Part shown: positions 18,417-27,351 of the stretch, one piece after another
Position numbering within the stretch: the first letter of the stretch is position 1
Layout: each line of letters starts with the position of its first letter
DNA from: Streptomyces caatingaensis
GTDB taxonomy: Bacteria > Actinomycetota > Actinomycetes > Streptomycetales > Streptomycetaceae
Assembly: GCF_001187435.1 (NCBI RefSeq)
Contig: NZ_LFXA01000004.1
Span: forward strand, 439,001 to 503,000
Direction of reading: 5' to 3'
Length of the DNA stretch: 64,000 bases
Notes under the pieces: generated by a model
What the model was told of the DNA's origin: nothing
The model's input: only the letters and a program-made list of their open reading frames with translations
The model's database searches: none
Made by a program: the position numbers and the translations under genes

Positions 18417-19802
18417 TCACGCGGAGCGCTTGCGACGCATCCGTACGACGGCGTAACCGGCGGCGGCCAGCAGGACCGCGCCTCCGGCGACGCCGGCGAT
18501 CAGCGGCACGTCATCGGAGGAGGAGGATGAGGAGGACGAGGAGGAGCCGCCGTCCTCCCGGGCGGCCGCCCCGGGCGCCGCGAGCGGCCCGTGCCCCACG
18601 TCCGGCAGCGGCGGCACCGGCGCCCCGGCCGTCAGGGGGACGGCCAGCGAGACCGGGTCCATCGCCGCGCCCTCCCGGTAGAGGCCGCCGAACGCCCCGG
18701 CGCCCTGGGCGGTCAGCTTCGCCGGGGCCTCGGTCACGGACGCGAGCCCGTCCTTCTGCCGGAGGCCCGCCGCGTCGAAGGTGACCAGCGGTACGGCCTT
18801 CCCGGGTGCGGAACCCGCGCGCCCCACCCGTGCGGACAGGGTGCCCTCGCGGTGCCTCACCTCGACCTCGACACCGCTCAGCGTCAGGTCGAGGTCCTTG
18901 CCGGTGAAGCGGAGGGTGCCCGCGAAGGACGCGGCGAGGGCCGCCCCTCGGTCCTCGTAGCGGCCCTTGCCGTCCGTGAAGCGGAAGAGCGCGCCGCCCT
19001 CGCGGGCGCCGTCGGCCACCGTCCAGGAGCCCTGGGCGATGGGGCCGGTGACGTACTCGCGGAAGGTGCGGCGTACGCCCCAGTCGACGGCCGCGCCCGT
19101 GAACTCGCCCCGTTCGGCGGGCTGTCCGGCCGGGGGGCCGGAGGGGGACGGCGACTCGTTGCGCGCGGCCGGGCCGGTGACGAGGTCGGCGGAGAGGGTC
19201 ACCGGGTCGAGCTGCGTACCGGCGGTGTAGTAGCCGGCGAACGCCTCCGCGCCCTCGGCGGTCAGCTTCGCCGGAACTCCCGTGAGACTCACCGTCGTTC
19301 CGGCGCCGCGCAGGTCCGCGCCGGTCAGGTCGAGCGCGGCGAGCGGGACGCGGGTGCGGGAGGTGACTTCGCCCGTTCCCCTCGCCTTGCCGGTGATGTC
19401 GGCGAGGAGGGTGCCGCCCGTGCCCTCGATCCGGACGGCGGGCCGGGCGATCGTCAGGTCGAGCTCGGACGAGCCGTCGGGTTTCCGGTGACCGGTGAAG
19501 CGCACCCCGCCGGAGAAGCCGGCCTCGAAGGCGCCCTTGTCCGGCGTGTAGGTGCCCTTCGCGGAGTGGAAGCGGAACTGGCTGCTCCCGACCGTAGCGG
19601 CGCCGCCCAGCAGTTCCCAGCTCCCCCGGGCGACGGGCCCGGTGACGTAGCTCTGGAACGAGGACTTGACGCCCCAGTCCAGACGGCCGCCGGACACCTC
19701 GCGGCTCTCCGGGGCCGCTGCCGCCGGCCACGGCAGGAGCGCGGCGCAGAGTGCCGCGAGGATTACGGCGACGGGCGCACGGGCACATCTGTACGGCGAC
19801 AT
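18417..19802 (-). CDS. HtaA-domain heme-binding membrane-anchored protein
   Basis: 461 aa with signal peptide, two HtaA domains (LDWGVKSSFQSYVTGPVA; VDWGVRRTFREYVTGPIA) and a C-terminal anchor: poly-Ser spacer, transmembrane helix and MRRKRSA tail, with no LPXTG-like motif. ATG 19802 with AAAGG upstream; the 16-codon-longer start would sit nearer the iron box. It is first in the minus-strand operon and is controlled from the iron box at 19851-19869, shared with divergent hmuT. Confidence 0.9.
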   Translation of the reverse strand: MSPYRCARAPVAVILAALCAALLPWPAAAAPESREVSGGRLDWGVKSSFQSYVTGPVARGSWELLGGAATVGSSQFRFHSAKGTYTPDKGAFEAGFSGGVRFTGHRKPDGSSELDLTIARPAVRIEGTGGTLLADITGKARGTGEVTSRTRVPLAALDLTGADLRGAGTTVSLTGVPAKLTAEGAEAFAGYYTAGTQLDPVTLSADLVTGPAARNESPSPSGPPAGQPAERGEFTGAAVDWGVRRTFREYVTGPIAQGSWTVADGAREGGALFRFTDGKGRYEDRGAALAASFAGTLRFTGKDLDLTLSGVEVEVRHREGTLSARVGRAGSAPGKAVPLVTFDAAGLRQKDGLASVTEAPAKLTAQGAGAFGGLYREGAAMDPVSLAVPLTAGAPVPPLPDVGHGPLAAPGAAAREDGGSSSSSSSSSSDDVPLIAGVAGGAVLLAAAGYAVVRMRRKRSA

Positions 19803-19850
19803 CGAAAACCTTTCCCGCCGGAGGAGCCGGAAGCACACCGACGTGGCCAC

Positions 19851-19869
19851 TTAGGTAAGGCTAACCTAA
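19851..19869. promoter_or_regulatory. Near-perfect 19-bp iron box between htaA and hmuT operons
   Basis: TTAGGTAAGGCTAACCTAA matches the DtxR/IdeR/DmdR consensus TTAGGTTAGGCTAACCTAA at 18 of 19 positions. It lies 49 bp from both the htaA-type start (19802) and the hmuT start (19918), so one dimer pair can repress both operons when iron is replete. Confidence 0.92.
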
Positions 19870-19917
19870 GCTATAGCCCGCAGTGCGTACACCCGTCCCC
19901 CACGGAAAGGCAGGACC

Positions 19918-20958
19918 GTGCAGCAACGGCAGGCGCCGGACGCGCCGTTGGGCCCGTCGCGCCCCCTGGCCACCTTGCTCGCCCTCGCCCTGGGCCTCGT
20001 CGCCCTCGTCGCCCTCACGGCCTGTGGGACGGACGGCACGGCGTCCCCGGGACCGTCGGCCTCCCCCTCCACGGCCGACCGCGCCGACGTGCCGCCGGGG
20101 CCGCCGCCCCGGCCTCGACTCCCGGCGACCGTACGGTCGGCCGACGGCCGGGACGTCACCGTGCGCTCCGCCGACCGGATCGTCCCGCTGTCCGGGGCCG
20201 TCGCCGAGACCGTCTTCTCGCTCGGGCTCGGCGACCGGGTCGTCGCGCGGGACGTCTCGGCCACCTTCGAGCAGGCCCGGAAGCTGCCGGTCGTCACGCG
20301 GGCGCACGACGTGTCGGCGGAGAGCGTGCTCTCGCTGAAGCCCGGCGTCGTCCTCGCCGACACCCGGACCGGGCCGCGCGAGGCCCTCGACCAGATCCGC
20401 CGGGCCGGCGTCCCGGTCGTCCTGCTGGACCCGCCGTCCCGACTCTCCGACATCGGGCCGCAGATCGAGCGGATCGCGGCGGCCCTGGGCGTACGCGACG
20501 CGGGCGCGGCGCTGCGGCGGCGGACGCAGGAGCGGGTCGACGAGGTGCGGCGCGGGATCCCGCGCGGCGGCGGCCGGCCGCGTGTCGCCTTCCTCTACCT
20601 GCGCGGCTCGGCGTCCGTCTATCTGCTCGGCGGGGCCCGGTCCGGCGCGTCCTCGCTCATCGAGGCGGCGGGCGGCGTGGACGCGGGCAAGGAGTCCGGG
20701 CTGACGAAGGACTTCACGCCCATCACCAGCGAGGCGCTCGCCAAGGCCGCGCCCGACGTCATCCTCGTGATGTCCAGGGGACTGGCGTCGGTCGGCGGGG
20801 TGGACGGGCTGCTGAAGGTGCCGGGCGTCGCCGAGACGCCGGCCGGGCTGGACCGGCGGGTGGCCTCCGTCGACGACGGGGTGCTGCTCAACTACGGGCC
20901 GCGGACGGACGTGGTGCTGCGCTCGCTGGCCGGACAGATCCACCGGGGCGGCAGGTGA
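19918..20958 (+). CDS. hmuT: Heme ABC transporter substrate-binding lipoprotein
   Basis: 346 aa, GTG start. A hydrophobic signal ends in the lipobox LTAC, so it is membrane-anchored through a lipidated Cys. It has the two-lobed periplasmic-binding fold of helical-backbone (class III) heme/B12/siderophore binders, with blocks RIVPLSGAVAETVFSLG, VLSLKPGVVLADT and KDFTPITSEALAKAAPDVIL. Its 3' end overlaps hmuU (GTGA). Receives heme from the divergently encoded HtaA proteins. Confidence 0.92.
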   Translation: MQQRQAPDAPLGPSRPLATLLALALGLVALVALTACGTDGTASPGPSASPSTADRADVPPGPPPRPRLPATVRSADGRDVTVRSADRIVPLSGAVAETVFSLGLGDRVVARDVSATFEQARKLPVVTRAHDVSAESVLSLKPGVVLADTRTGPREALDQIRRAGVPVVLLDPPSRLSDIGPQIERIAAALGVRDAGAALRRRTQERVDEVRRGIPRGGGRPRVAFLYLRGSASVYLLGGARSGASSLIEAAGGVDAGKESGLTKDFTPITSEALAKAAPDVILVMSRGLASVGGVDGLLKVPGVAETPAGLDRRVASVDDGVLLNYGPRTDVVLRSLAGQIHRGGR

Positions 20959-22016
20959 GCACCCGGGCGGCGACCGCGGCCGCACGGCCGCGCACCGTTC
21001 CCGTGGTGCTCGGCGCCGCCATGACCGCCGCGCTCGTCCTCGCCTGCCTCGCCTCGGCCGGGACCGGCGCCTACGACATCCCGCTCGGCGACGTCGTCGG
21101 CTCGCTGCTGCACCGGACCGGGCTGGGCGGGGCGGAGCTGGACCGGGTCGGCGAGAGCGTCCTGTGGAACGTCCGGCTGCCGCGGGTGGTGCTGGCGCTG
21201 CTCGTCGGTTCGTCGCTGGGGTGCGCGGGGGCGCTCACGCAGGGCGTGTTCGGCAACCCGCTGGCCGAACCGGCCGTCATCGGCGTCTCGATGGGCTCGG
21301 CGGTGGGTGCCGTCGCGTCCATCGCGCTCGGGCTGGGTTTCCTCGGGACGTGGACGGTCTCGGCGTGCGCGTTCGTGAGCGGGCTGGTGACGGTGCTGGC
21401 GGTGTACGCGCTGTCGCGGTCCGGGGGGCGCACGGAGGTGGTGACGCTGTTGCTGACGGGCATCGCGATGAACGCGTTCGCGGGGGCGCTCATCGGGCTC
21501 GGGGTCTTCCTCGCCGACAACGCGCAGGTGTCGCAGATCGCGTTCTGGCAGCTGGGGTCGCTGGCGCAGGCCACCTGGCCGAAGGTGCTGGCGGTTCTGC
21601 CGTGTGCGGTGGCGGGGCTGGCGGTGGCGCCGCTGTACGCGCGGCGGCTGGATCTGCTGGCGCTCGGCGAGCGCCCGGCGCGTCATCTCGGCGTGGACGT
21701 CGAGCGGTTGAGGCTGGTGCTGGTGCTGGTCGTGGCGCTGCTGACGGCCGCGGCGGTGGCGGTGGCGGGGGTGGTGGCGTTCGTGGGGCTGCTGGTGCCG
21801 CATCTGCTGCGGATGGTGGCGGGGCCGGGGCATCGGTTCCTGGTGCCGGGGAGTGCGGTGGGTGGTGCGTTGGTGCTGGTGTCCGCGGACCTGGCCGCTC
21901 GGACGGCCGTTCAGCCGGCCGAACTGCCGCTGGGGGTGCTGACGGCGCTGGTGGGGAGTCCGTTCTTTTTCGTGCTGTTGCGGAGGGCGCGGCGGGGGCG
22001 CGGGGGGTGGATGTGA
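20955..22016 (+). CDS. hmuU: Heme ABC transporter permease (FecCD family)
   Basis: 353 aa, GTG at 20955 overlapping the hmuT stop by 4 nt. About ten membrane helices; BtuC/FecCD signatures LPRVVLALLVGSSLG, QGVFGNPLAEPAVIG, GRxEVVTLLLTG and VGLLVPHLLR (coupling region). The frame remains open far upstream antisense to htaA, but the coupled start is clear. Forms the transmembrane channel of the HmuTUV complex. Confidence 0.93.
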   Translation: MSTRAATAAARPRTVPVVLGAAMTAALVLACLASAGTGAYDIPLGDVVGSLLHRTGLGGAELDRVGESVLWNVRLPRVVLALLVGSSLGCAGALTQGVFGNPLAEPAVIGVSMGSAVGAVASIALGLGFLGTWTVSACAFVSGLVTVLAVYALSRSGGRTEVVTLLLTGIAMNAFAGALIGLGVFLADNAQVSQIAFWQLGSLAQATWPKVLAVLPCAVAGLAVAPLYARRLDLLALGERPARHLGVDVERLRLVLVLVVALLTAAAVAVAGVVAFVGLLVPHLLRMVAGPGHRFLVPGSAVGGALVLVSADLAARTAVQPAELPLGVLTALVGSPFFFVLLRRARRGRGGWM

Positions 22017-22026
22017 GCCGCTCCGC

Positions 22027-22068
22027 GGGGAGTTGACCCCGGACCCCCCGGAGGGGGCACAACTCCCC
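22027..22068. other. Inverted repeat between hmuU and hmuV
   Basis: Outer arms GGGGAGTTG (22027-22035) and CAACTCCCC (22060-22068) enclose an inner GC-rich stem. It lies between the hmuU stop and the hmuV ribosome-binding site (AGGAG). It lacks a T-tract, so mRNA stabilisation or partial attenuation is likelier than full termination. Confidence 0.6.
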
Positions 22069-22094
22069 ACCCCCACAACCCCCAGGAGACCCAC

Positions 22095-22931
22095 ATGCTC
22101 AGGCGACGCCCCCGTCCCCTCCCCCAGAACCCGCCCCCCGGCACCGTCCTCGCCGAGGCGCGCGCCCTGCGCGTCGTCCTCGCCGGGCGGACCGTCCTCG
22201 ACGGCGTCGGCATCGGCGTCCGGGCCGGCGAAGTCGTCGCCCTCGTGGGGCCGAACGGCGCCGGGAAGTCCACGCTCCTCGCGGCGCTCGCGCGCGATCT
22301 GCCCGCCGCGGGCGGGCGCGTCGCGATCGCCGGGCGGCCCGCGGCGGAGTGGGGCGCGGCGGAGCTGGCGCTCCGCAGGGCCGTCCTGCCGCAGGCGGCC
22401 GAACTGCGCTTCCCCTTCACCGTGGAGGAGGTCGTGAGGATGGGCCGGGCCCCCTGGGCCGGCACCGGGGCCGAGGAGGAGGACGACGCCGCCGTGGCGG
22501 AAGCGATGCGGCTGACCGAGGTGGCCGGATTCGCCCCCCGCCCCTTCTCCGCCCTCTCCGGCGGGGAGCGCGCCCGCGTCGCCCTCGCCCGCGTCCTCGC
22601 GCAGCGCACCCCGCTGCTGCTGCTCGACGAGCCGACGGCCGCGCTCGACCTGCGGCACCAGGAACTGGTGCTGCGCGTCTGCCGGGAGCGCGCCGCCGCA
22701 GGTTGCGCCGTCGTCGTCGTGCTGCACGACCTCGGGCTGGCGGGCGCCTACGCGGACCGCGTCGCCGTGCTGCACGAGGGGCGGATCGCGGCCGACGGGC
22801 CGCCCTCCGCCGTCTTCGAGGCGGAAATGATCGGCCGCGTCTACGGACAGCCCGTAGAAGTGATCAAGCACCCGGCCACCGGTGAACCTTTGGTGCTGCC
22901 GATACGGGATGGTCGAAATTTTGCCCCGTGA
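22095..22931 (+). CDS. hmuV: Heme ABC transporter ATPase
   Basis: 278 aa. Walker A GPNGAGKST at residues 52-60, Q-loop in VLPQAAELRF, signature ALSGGERARVALARVL, Walker B LLLLDEPTAALD and switch His in VVLHDLGLA. Typical HmuV/FecE-type cytosolic subunit. Separated from hmuU by 78 bp holding a hairpin, whereas hmuT-hmuU overlap, so its expression level may differ. Confidence 0.93.
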   Translation: MLRRRPRPLPQNPPPGTVLAEARALRVVLAGRTVLDGVGIGVRAGEVVALVGPNGAGKSTLLAALARDLPAAGGRVAIAGRPAAEWGAAELALRRAVLPQAAELRFPFTVEEVVRMGRAPWAGTGAEEEDDAAVAEAMRLTEVAGFAPRPFSALSGGERARVALARVLAQRTPLLLLDEPTAALDLRHQELVLRVCRERAAAGCAVVVVLHDLGLAGAYADRVAVLHEGRIAADGPPSAVFEAEMIGRVYGQPVEVIKHPATGEPLVLPIRDGRNFAP

Positions 22932-22961
22932 GAGCAGAATCACGCCCCCGCACGGGAACAG

Positions 22962-23001
22962 GGTAGGCAAGCCTCAGATAAGTTAGGTCGGCCTAATTCG
23001 A
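22962..23001 (+). promoter_or_regulatory. Iron boxes upstream of efeO
   Basis: TTAGGTCGGCCTAA at 22983-22996 is a good half-symmetric DtxR-family box. An adjacent degenerate copy (GTAGGCAAGCCTCAG) begins at 22963. They lie 57-95 bp before the efeO start, downstream of hmuV. Confidence 0.75.
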
Positions 23002-23057
23002 CAGTGCGTTTTCGGCCACCGCCGGAACCCGACTCTCCGAGCAAGCCTGGAGCCCGT

Positions 23058-24194
23058 ATGCGAGCCCTCCGCTCCTCCGCCGTCACCGTCGTCGCCGCGG
23101 CGGCAGCGCTGGCAACCGTTTCCGGTTGTGCCGAGAAGTCCGACGCCAAGGATTCCGACGCGATACGCGTGACCGCGTCCGACGACTCGTGCGAGGTCTC
23201 GAAGACCTCGTTCCCCGCGGGGCACGTCAAGATCGATATCGAGAACAAGGGCTCCAAGGTCACCGAGGTCTACGTCTACGCCGCCGACGACCGGATCGTC
23301 ACCGAGCGGGAGAACATCGGCCCCGGCACCAAGGCCGAGATCACCGCGACGGTCAAGAAGCCGGGCTCCTACGAAATCGCCTGCAAGCCCGGTATGAAGG
23401 GCGACGGAATCCGGCAGAAGATCACCGTCACCGGCGGCGACGGCACGGAGAAGAAGAGCGACCCGGCCCTCGACAAGGCGGTCGCCGAGTACCGCACGTA
23501 CGTCCAGCAGCAGGCCGACGAGACCCTGCCCGCGGCGCGGAAGTTCGCCGAGGCGGTCAGGAACGGCGACCTGGACGGGGCGAGGAAGACCTACGCCCCG
23601 TCCCGCACCGGCTGGGAGCGCACCGAGCCGGTCGCCGAGTCCTTCGGCGACATCGACCCGAAGGTCGACGTCCGCGAGGACGGCCTGGAGAAGGGCCAGA
23701 AGTGGACCGGCTGGCACCGGCTGGAGAAGTCCCTCTGGCAGGACAAGAAGATCACGGACGAGGACAAGGCCCTCGCCGACCAGCTGATCAAGGACCTCCA
23801 GGACTGGCAGAAGCGCGTCGGCACCGCCGAGATCACCCCCACCAGCATGGCCAACGGCGCCAAGGAACTCCTCGACGAGGTCTACCGGAACAAGATCACC
23901 GGTGAGGAGGAGCGCTACAGCCACACCGACCTGGACGACTTCGAGGCCAATGTCGAGGGCGCCGAGAAGGCCTTCACCCTGCTGAAGCCGGTCGCCGCCA
24001 AGCAGGACGGGCCGCTGGTGGCCGAGCTGGACAAGCAGTTCGCCAACGTGAGGAAGGCGCTCGACGACTACCGCGAGGGCGACGGCTTCAAGGCGTACGA
24101 CTCCGTCGGCAAGGACGACCGCAAGAAGCTGTCCGACGTGGTCAACGCGCTCTCCGAGCCGCTGTCCAAGCTCGCCGGCGCCGTGGCGAAGTGA
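23058..24194 (+). CDS. efeO: Iron-uptake lipoprotein EfeO (cupredoxin + M75 domain)
   Basis: 378 aa, ATG 23058 with GGAG upstream. Signal peptide with lipobox VSGC. Residues ~35-130 form a cupredoxin-like domain with two Cys (DDSCEV, EIACKPGM). About 140-378 form the imelysin/M75 domain, with the conserved TGWHRLEKSLW (GxHxxE-type metal motif). In the EfeUOB system EfeO binds extracytoplasmic iron and delivers it to EfeU. Stop overlaps a possible GTG of efeB. Iron boxes lie directly upstream. Confidence 0.93.
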   Translation: MRALRSSAVTVVAAAAALATVSGCAEKSDAKDSDAIRVTASDDSCEVSKTSFPAGHVKIDIENKGSKVTEVYVYAADDRIVTERENIGPGTKAEITATVKKPGSYEIACKPGMKGDGIRQKITVTGGDGTEKKSDPALDKAVAEYRTYVQQQADETLPAARKFAEAVRNGDLDGARKTYAPSRTGWERTEPVAESFGDIDPKVDVREDGLEKGQKWTGWHRLEKSLWQDKKITDEDKALADQLIKDLQDWQKRVGTAEITPTSMANGAKELLDEVYRNKITGEEERYSHTDLDDFEANVEGAEKAFTLLKPVAAKQDGPLVAELDKQFANVRKALDDYREGDGFKAYDSVGKDDRKKLSDVVNALSEPLSKLAGAVAK

Positions 24195-24208
24195 GCGGGG
24201 GCACACCG

Positions 24209-25468
24209 ATGACCGAGCAGGACACCCGACCCGGGCCCTCCCGCCGCACCCTGCTGGGCTGGGGCGGCGCCGGACTGGCGCTCGGCGCCGCCGTGGCCGG
24301 CGGCACGGCCGCCGCGCTGGACCTGGGCGGCGAGGACGCCGGGCCGGCCGCCGCCGGCGGCGACGCCGTCCCCTTCCACGGCGTCCACCAGGCGGGCATC
24401 GCCACGCCCGTCCAGGACCGGCTGCACTTCGCCGCGTTCGACGTGACGACCACCGACCGCGCCAAGCTGATCGCCCTCCTCAAGGAGTGGACCGCGGCCG
24501 CCGCCGCGATGACCGCCGGGCGCGAGGTCGGCACGGGCGCGGTCGGCGACAACGACGAACTGCCGCCGGACGACACCGGCGAGGCCCTCGGCCTCAAGCC
24601 GTCCCGCCTCACCCTCACCTTCGGCATCGGCCCCGGCCTCTTCGAGAAGGACGGCAAGGACCGCTTCGGCCTCAAGTCCCGCCGCCCCGAGGCCCTGGTG
24701 GACCTGCCGCCGTTCCCCGGCGACAACCTCGACCCGGCCCGCAGCGGCGGCGACCTCTGCGTCCAGGCGTGCGCCGACGACCCGCAGGTCGCCGTGCACG
24801 CCATCCGCAACCTGGCCCGGATCGCGATGGGCCGCGCCGCCGTCCGCTGGTCGCAGCTCGGCTTCGGCAAGACGTCCTCGACGACGCCGGACGCCCAGAC
24901 GCCGCGCAACATGCTCGGCTTCAAGGACGGCACCCGCAACATCGCGGGCACCGAGACCGACCGGCTCGACAAGCACGTATGGGTCGGCGAGAAGGACGGC
25001 CCCGCCTGGATGGCCGGCGGCTCGTACGTCGTCACCCGGCGCATCCGGATGCACATCGAGACCTGGGACCGCACCTCGCTCAAGGAGCAGGAGGACGTCT
25101 TCGGCCGCACCAAGGCCGAGGGCGCGCCGATCGGCAAGCAGCGCGAGCACGACGAGCCCAACCTGAAGGCGATGAAGCCGGACGCGCACGTGCGCCTGGC
25201 CCACCCGGACAGCAACTCCGGGGCGACCATCCTGCGCCGCGGCTACTCCTTCACGGACGGCACGGACGGGCTCGGACGCCTCGACGCCGGGCTGTTCTTC
25301 ATCGCCTACCAGCGCGACGTGCGGGACGGCTTCATCCCGGTGCAGACGCGGCTGTCGAGGTCGGACGCGCTCAACGAGTACATCCAGCACGTCGGTTCGG
25401 CCGTCTTCGCCGTGCCGCCGGGCGTCCGGGACAAGGACGACTGGTGGGGCAGGGCGCTGTTCGCCTGA
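24209..25468 (+). CDS. efeB: Tat-exported DyP-type peroxidase EfeB
   Basis: 419 aa from ATG 24209; a GTG at 24191 overlapping the efeO stop would add six residues. Tat motif SRRTLLGWGG precedes the hydrophobic core. DyP hallmarks: GFKDGTRN (GxxDG, catalytic Asp), HVRLAHP (proximal heme His) and RRGYSFTDG (catalytic Arg region). Heme peroxidase proposed to oxidise Fe(II) to Fe(III) for EfeU or to release iron from heme. Middle gene of efeOBU. Confidence 0.93.
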   Translation: MTEQDTRPGPSRRTLLGWGGAGLALGAAVAGGTAAALDLGGEDAGPAAAGGDAVPFHGVHQAGIATPVQDRLHFAAFDVTTTDRAKLIALLKEWTAAAAAMTAGREVGTGAVGDNDELPPDDTGEALGLKPSRLTLTFGIGPGLFEKDGKDRFGLKSRRPEALVDLPPFPGDNLDPARSGGDLCVQACADDPQVAVHAIRNLARIAMGRAAVRWSQLGFGKTSSTTPDAQTPRNMLGFKDGTRNIAGTETDRLDKHVWVGEKDGPAWMAGGSYVVTRRIRMHIETWDRTSLKEQEDVFGRTKAEGAPIGKQREHDEPNLKAMKPDAHVRLAHPDSNSGATILRRGYSFTDGTDGLGRLDAGLFFIAYQRDVRDGFIPVQTRLSRSDALNEYIQHVGSAVFAVPPGVRDKDDWWGRALFA

Positions 25469-25525
25469 GTCCGCCCGGACTCCCCCGAGTCCGCCAGAGA
25501 TCTTCCTGAAACGAGGAGAAGCCGC

Positions 25526-26497
25526 GTGTTCGGCAACTATCTGATCGGCCTGCGCGAGGGGCTGGAGGCCAGCCTGGTCGTCTGCATCCTCGTCGCCTAC
25601 CTCGTCAAGAGCGAACGGCGGGACGCCCTGCGCCCCGTCTGGCTCGGCATCTCCGCCGCCGTCCTGCTCGCCATGGGCTTCGGCGCGGTGCTCCAGTACG
25701 GCTCGCGGACCATGACGTTCGAGGCCCAGGAGATGCTGGGCGGTTCGCTGTCCATCGTCGCCGTCGGCCTGGTGACGTGGATGGTCTTCTGGATGCGGCG
25801 CACCGCGCGGCACCTGAAGAAGGAGCTGCACGGCAAGCTGGACGCGGCGCTCGCCATGGGCACCGGCGCGCTCGTCCTCACCGCCTTCCTGGCCGTGGGC
25901 CGGGAGGGCCTGGAGACCGCGCTGTTCATCTGGACCGCCGTGCAGGCCACCGACGACGGCGTACGGCCGCTGGTCGGCGCCCTGTTGGGGCTGCTGACCG
26001 CGGTGGTGCTGGGCTGGCTGTTCTACCGGGGCGCCCTGCGGATCAACCTGGCGAAGTTCTTCACCTGGACCGGCGGCATGCTGATCGTGGTCGCGGCGGG
26101 TGTCCTGGCGTACGGCTTCCACGACTTGCAGGAGGCGGACGTCCTCCCGGGGCTGGGCAGCAAGGCGTTCGACGTCAGCGAGCAGATCCCGGCGGACAGC
26201 TGGTACGGCACGCTGCTCAAGGGCGTCTTCAACTTCCAGCCGGACCCGACCTGGTTGCAGGTCGCGGTGTGGGCGCTGTACCTCGTCCCGACCCTGCTGT
26301 TCTTCTTCGCCCCGGGAGGGGCCGGCAAGCCGGCGGCGGGTAAGGTGGCGCCGTCCCGAGCACCCCAGGAGGCCCAGGCCGATGCGACTGTCCCGGCTGC
26401 TGGCCGCGTTGACGCTGCCGCTTCTGCTGCTGGTGACGGCGGGGTGCGTGACGGTGCACGGCGAACGGGAGATCATCCCGTCGGTGAGCAGGGCTGA
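25526..26497 (+). CDS. efeU: Ferrous/ferric iron permease EfeU (FTR1 family)
   Basis: 323 aa, GTG start with CGAGGAGAAG upstream. Seven-helix permease with two REGLE iron-binding motifs at residues 10-14 and 126-130. Helices end near FFFAPGG (~residue 270). The last ~50 residues are hydrophilic, compositionally odd, and read in a different frame through the start of the next gene (116-nt overlap), suggesting a lost stop or frameshift near the 3' end. Third gene of the iron-regulated operon. Confidence 0.9.
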   Translation: MFGNYLIGLREGLEASLVVCILVAYLVKSERRDALRPVWLGISAAVLLAMGFGAVLQYGSRTMTFEAQEMLGGSLSIVAVGLVTWMVFWMRRTARHLKKELHGKLDAALAMGTGALVLTAFLAVGREGLETALFIWTAVQATDDGVRPLVGALLGLLTAVVLGWLFYRGALRINLAKFFTWTGGMLIVVAAGVLAYGFHDLQEADVLPGLGSKAFDVSEQIPADSWYGTLLKGVFNFQPDPTWLQVAVWALYLVPTLLFFFAPGGAGKPAAGKVAPSRAPQEAQADATVPAAGRVDAAASAAGDGGVRDGARRTGDHPVGEQG

Positions 26498-27347
26498 GGC
26501 CGGCGACGTCCTCGCCCGCTTCACCGCGGGCTACACCGAGGCGTACCGGCGTCTCGACCCGGCCGCCGTCGACCGGGTCGAGACGGGCGCCCTCGCCGAG
26601 ATCGCCCGCGCGGACCTGGTGGAACAGCGCGCCCGGCTGCCGAAGGGCAACCCCGGCTACCCGGCGCTGAGGCTCGACGACGCGCGCTTCACGATCCCCA
26701 AGGCGGCCGGCTGGCCGAAGTTCTTCCTCGCGGACACCCGCAGCAACCGGGACGGCAACCGGTGGCTCGTCGTCTTCGTGCGGGCGGCCGCGGGCGAGCC
26801 GTGGAAGGCGGCGTACCTGACGCTGCACGCCCCGGGGTCCGTGCCGGCGTTCCGGACGGACCGGGACGGGTGGGCCGAGCCGGTGCCCCCCGCTTCCGGC
26901 GGCGGCCTCGCGCTGGCGCCGTCCGCGGTGAGCCGCGCCTACACGGCCTTCCTGCGGACGGGCTCGGGGGACGTCTTCGCACCCTCGGCCGCGACGACGC
27001 GGGCGCGGGCCGACCGGGCCCGCCTCGCCCGTACCCCCTCCTTCCGGACGGACTGGATCGACACGCCCGAGGGCGCGCCCGGCTTCCCGCCGCTCGCCCT
27101 CCGCACGGCGGACGGCGGCGCGGTCGTCTTCTTCACCGCGCACCACCGGGAGAAGCGCACGATGGCCCGCGGGGTCCGTCCCGGGATCACCGATCCGCGG
27201 ACGAAGGCGCTGCTGTCCGGCGATCTGCGGACGGCCGTCACGTACACGCGGGTCTCGGAGGCGGCGGTGCGGGTGCCGGCCGGGGCCGGGGGCCGGGTGG
27301 AGTTCCTGAACCGGATCGAGTCGCTGGTGGCGGCGCGGGGGGAGTGA
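26382..27347 (+). CDS. Putative lipoprotein downstream of efeU
   Basis: 321 aa, ATG 26382 with AGGAGG 13-18 bp upstream. A clear lipoprotein signal: basic start, LLAALTLPLLLLVTAGC with lipobox TAGC. The mature part is a beta/alpha domain (WLVVFVRAAAGEPWKAAYLTLH; AVVFFTAHH) resembling uncharacterised actinobacterial secreted proteins. It overlaps the efeU frame by 116 nt, so it may be co-expressed with the iron operon. No known function. Confidence 0.8.
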   Translation: MRLSRLLAALTLPLLLLVTAGCVTVHGEREIIPSVSRAEAGDVLARFTAGYTEAYRRLDPAAVDRVETGALAEIARADLVEQRARLPKGNPGYPALRLDDARFTIPKAAGWPKFFLADTRSNRDGNRWLVVFVRAAAGEPWKAAYLTLHAPGSVPAFRTDRDGWAEPVPPASGGGLALAPSAVSRAYTAFLRTGSGDVFAPSAATTRARADRARLARTPSFRTDWIDTPEGAPGFPPLALRTADGGAVVFFTAHHREKRTMARGVRPGITDPRTKALLSGDLRTAVTYTRVSEAAVRVPAGAGGRVEFLNRIESLVAARGE

Positions 27348-27351
27348 GGGC

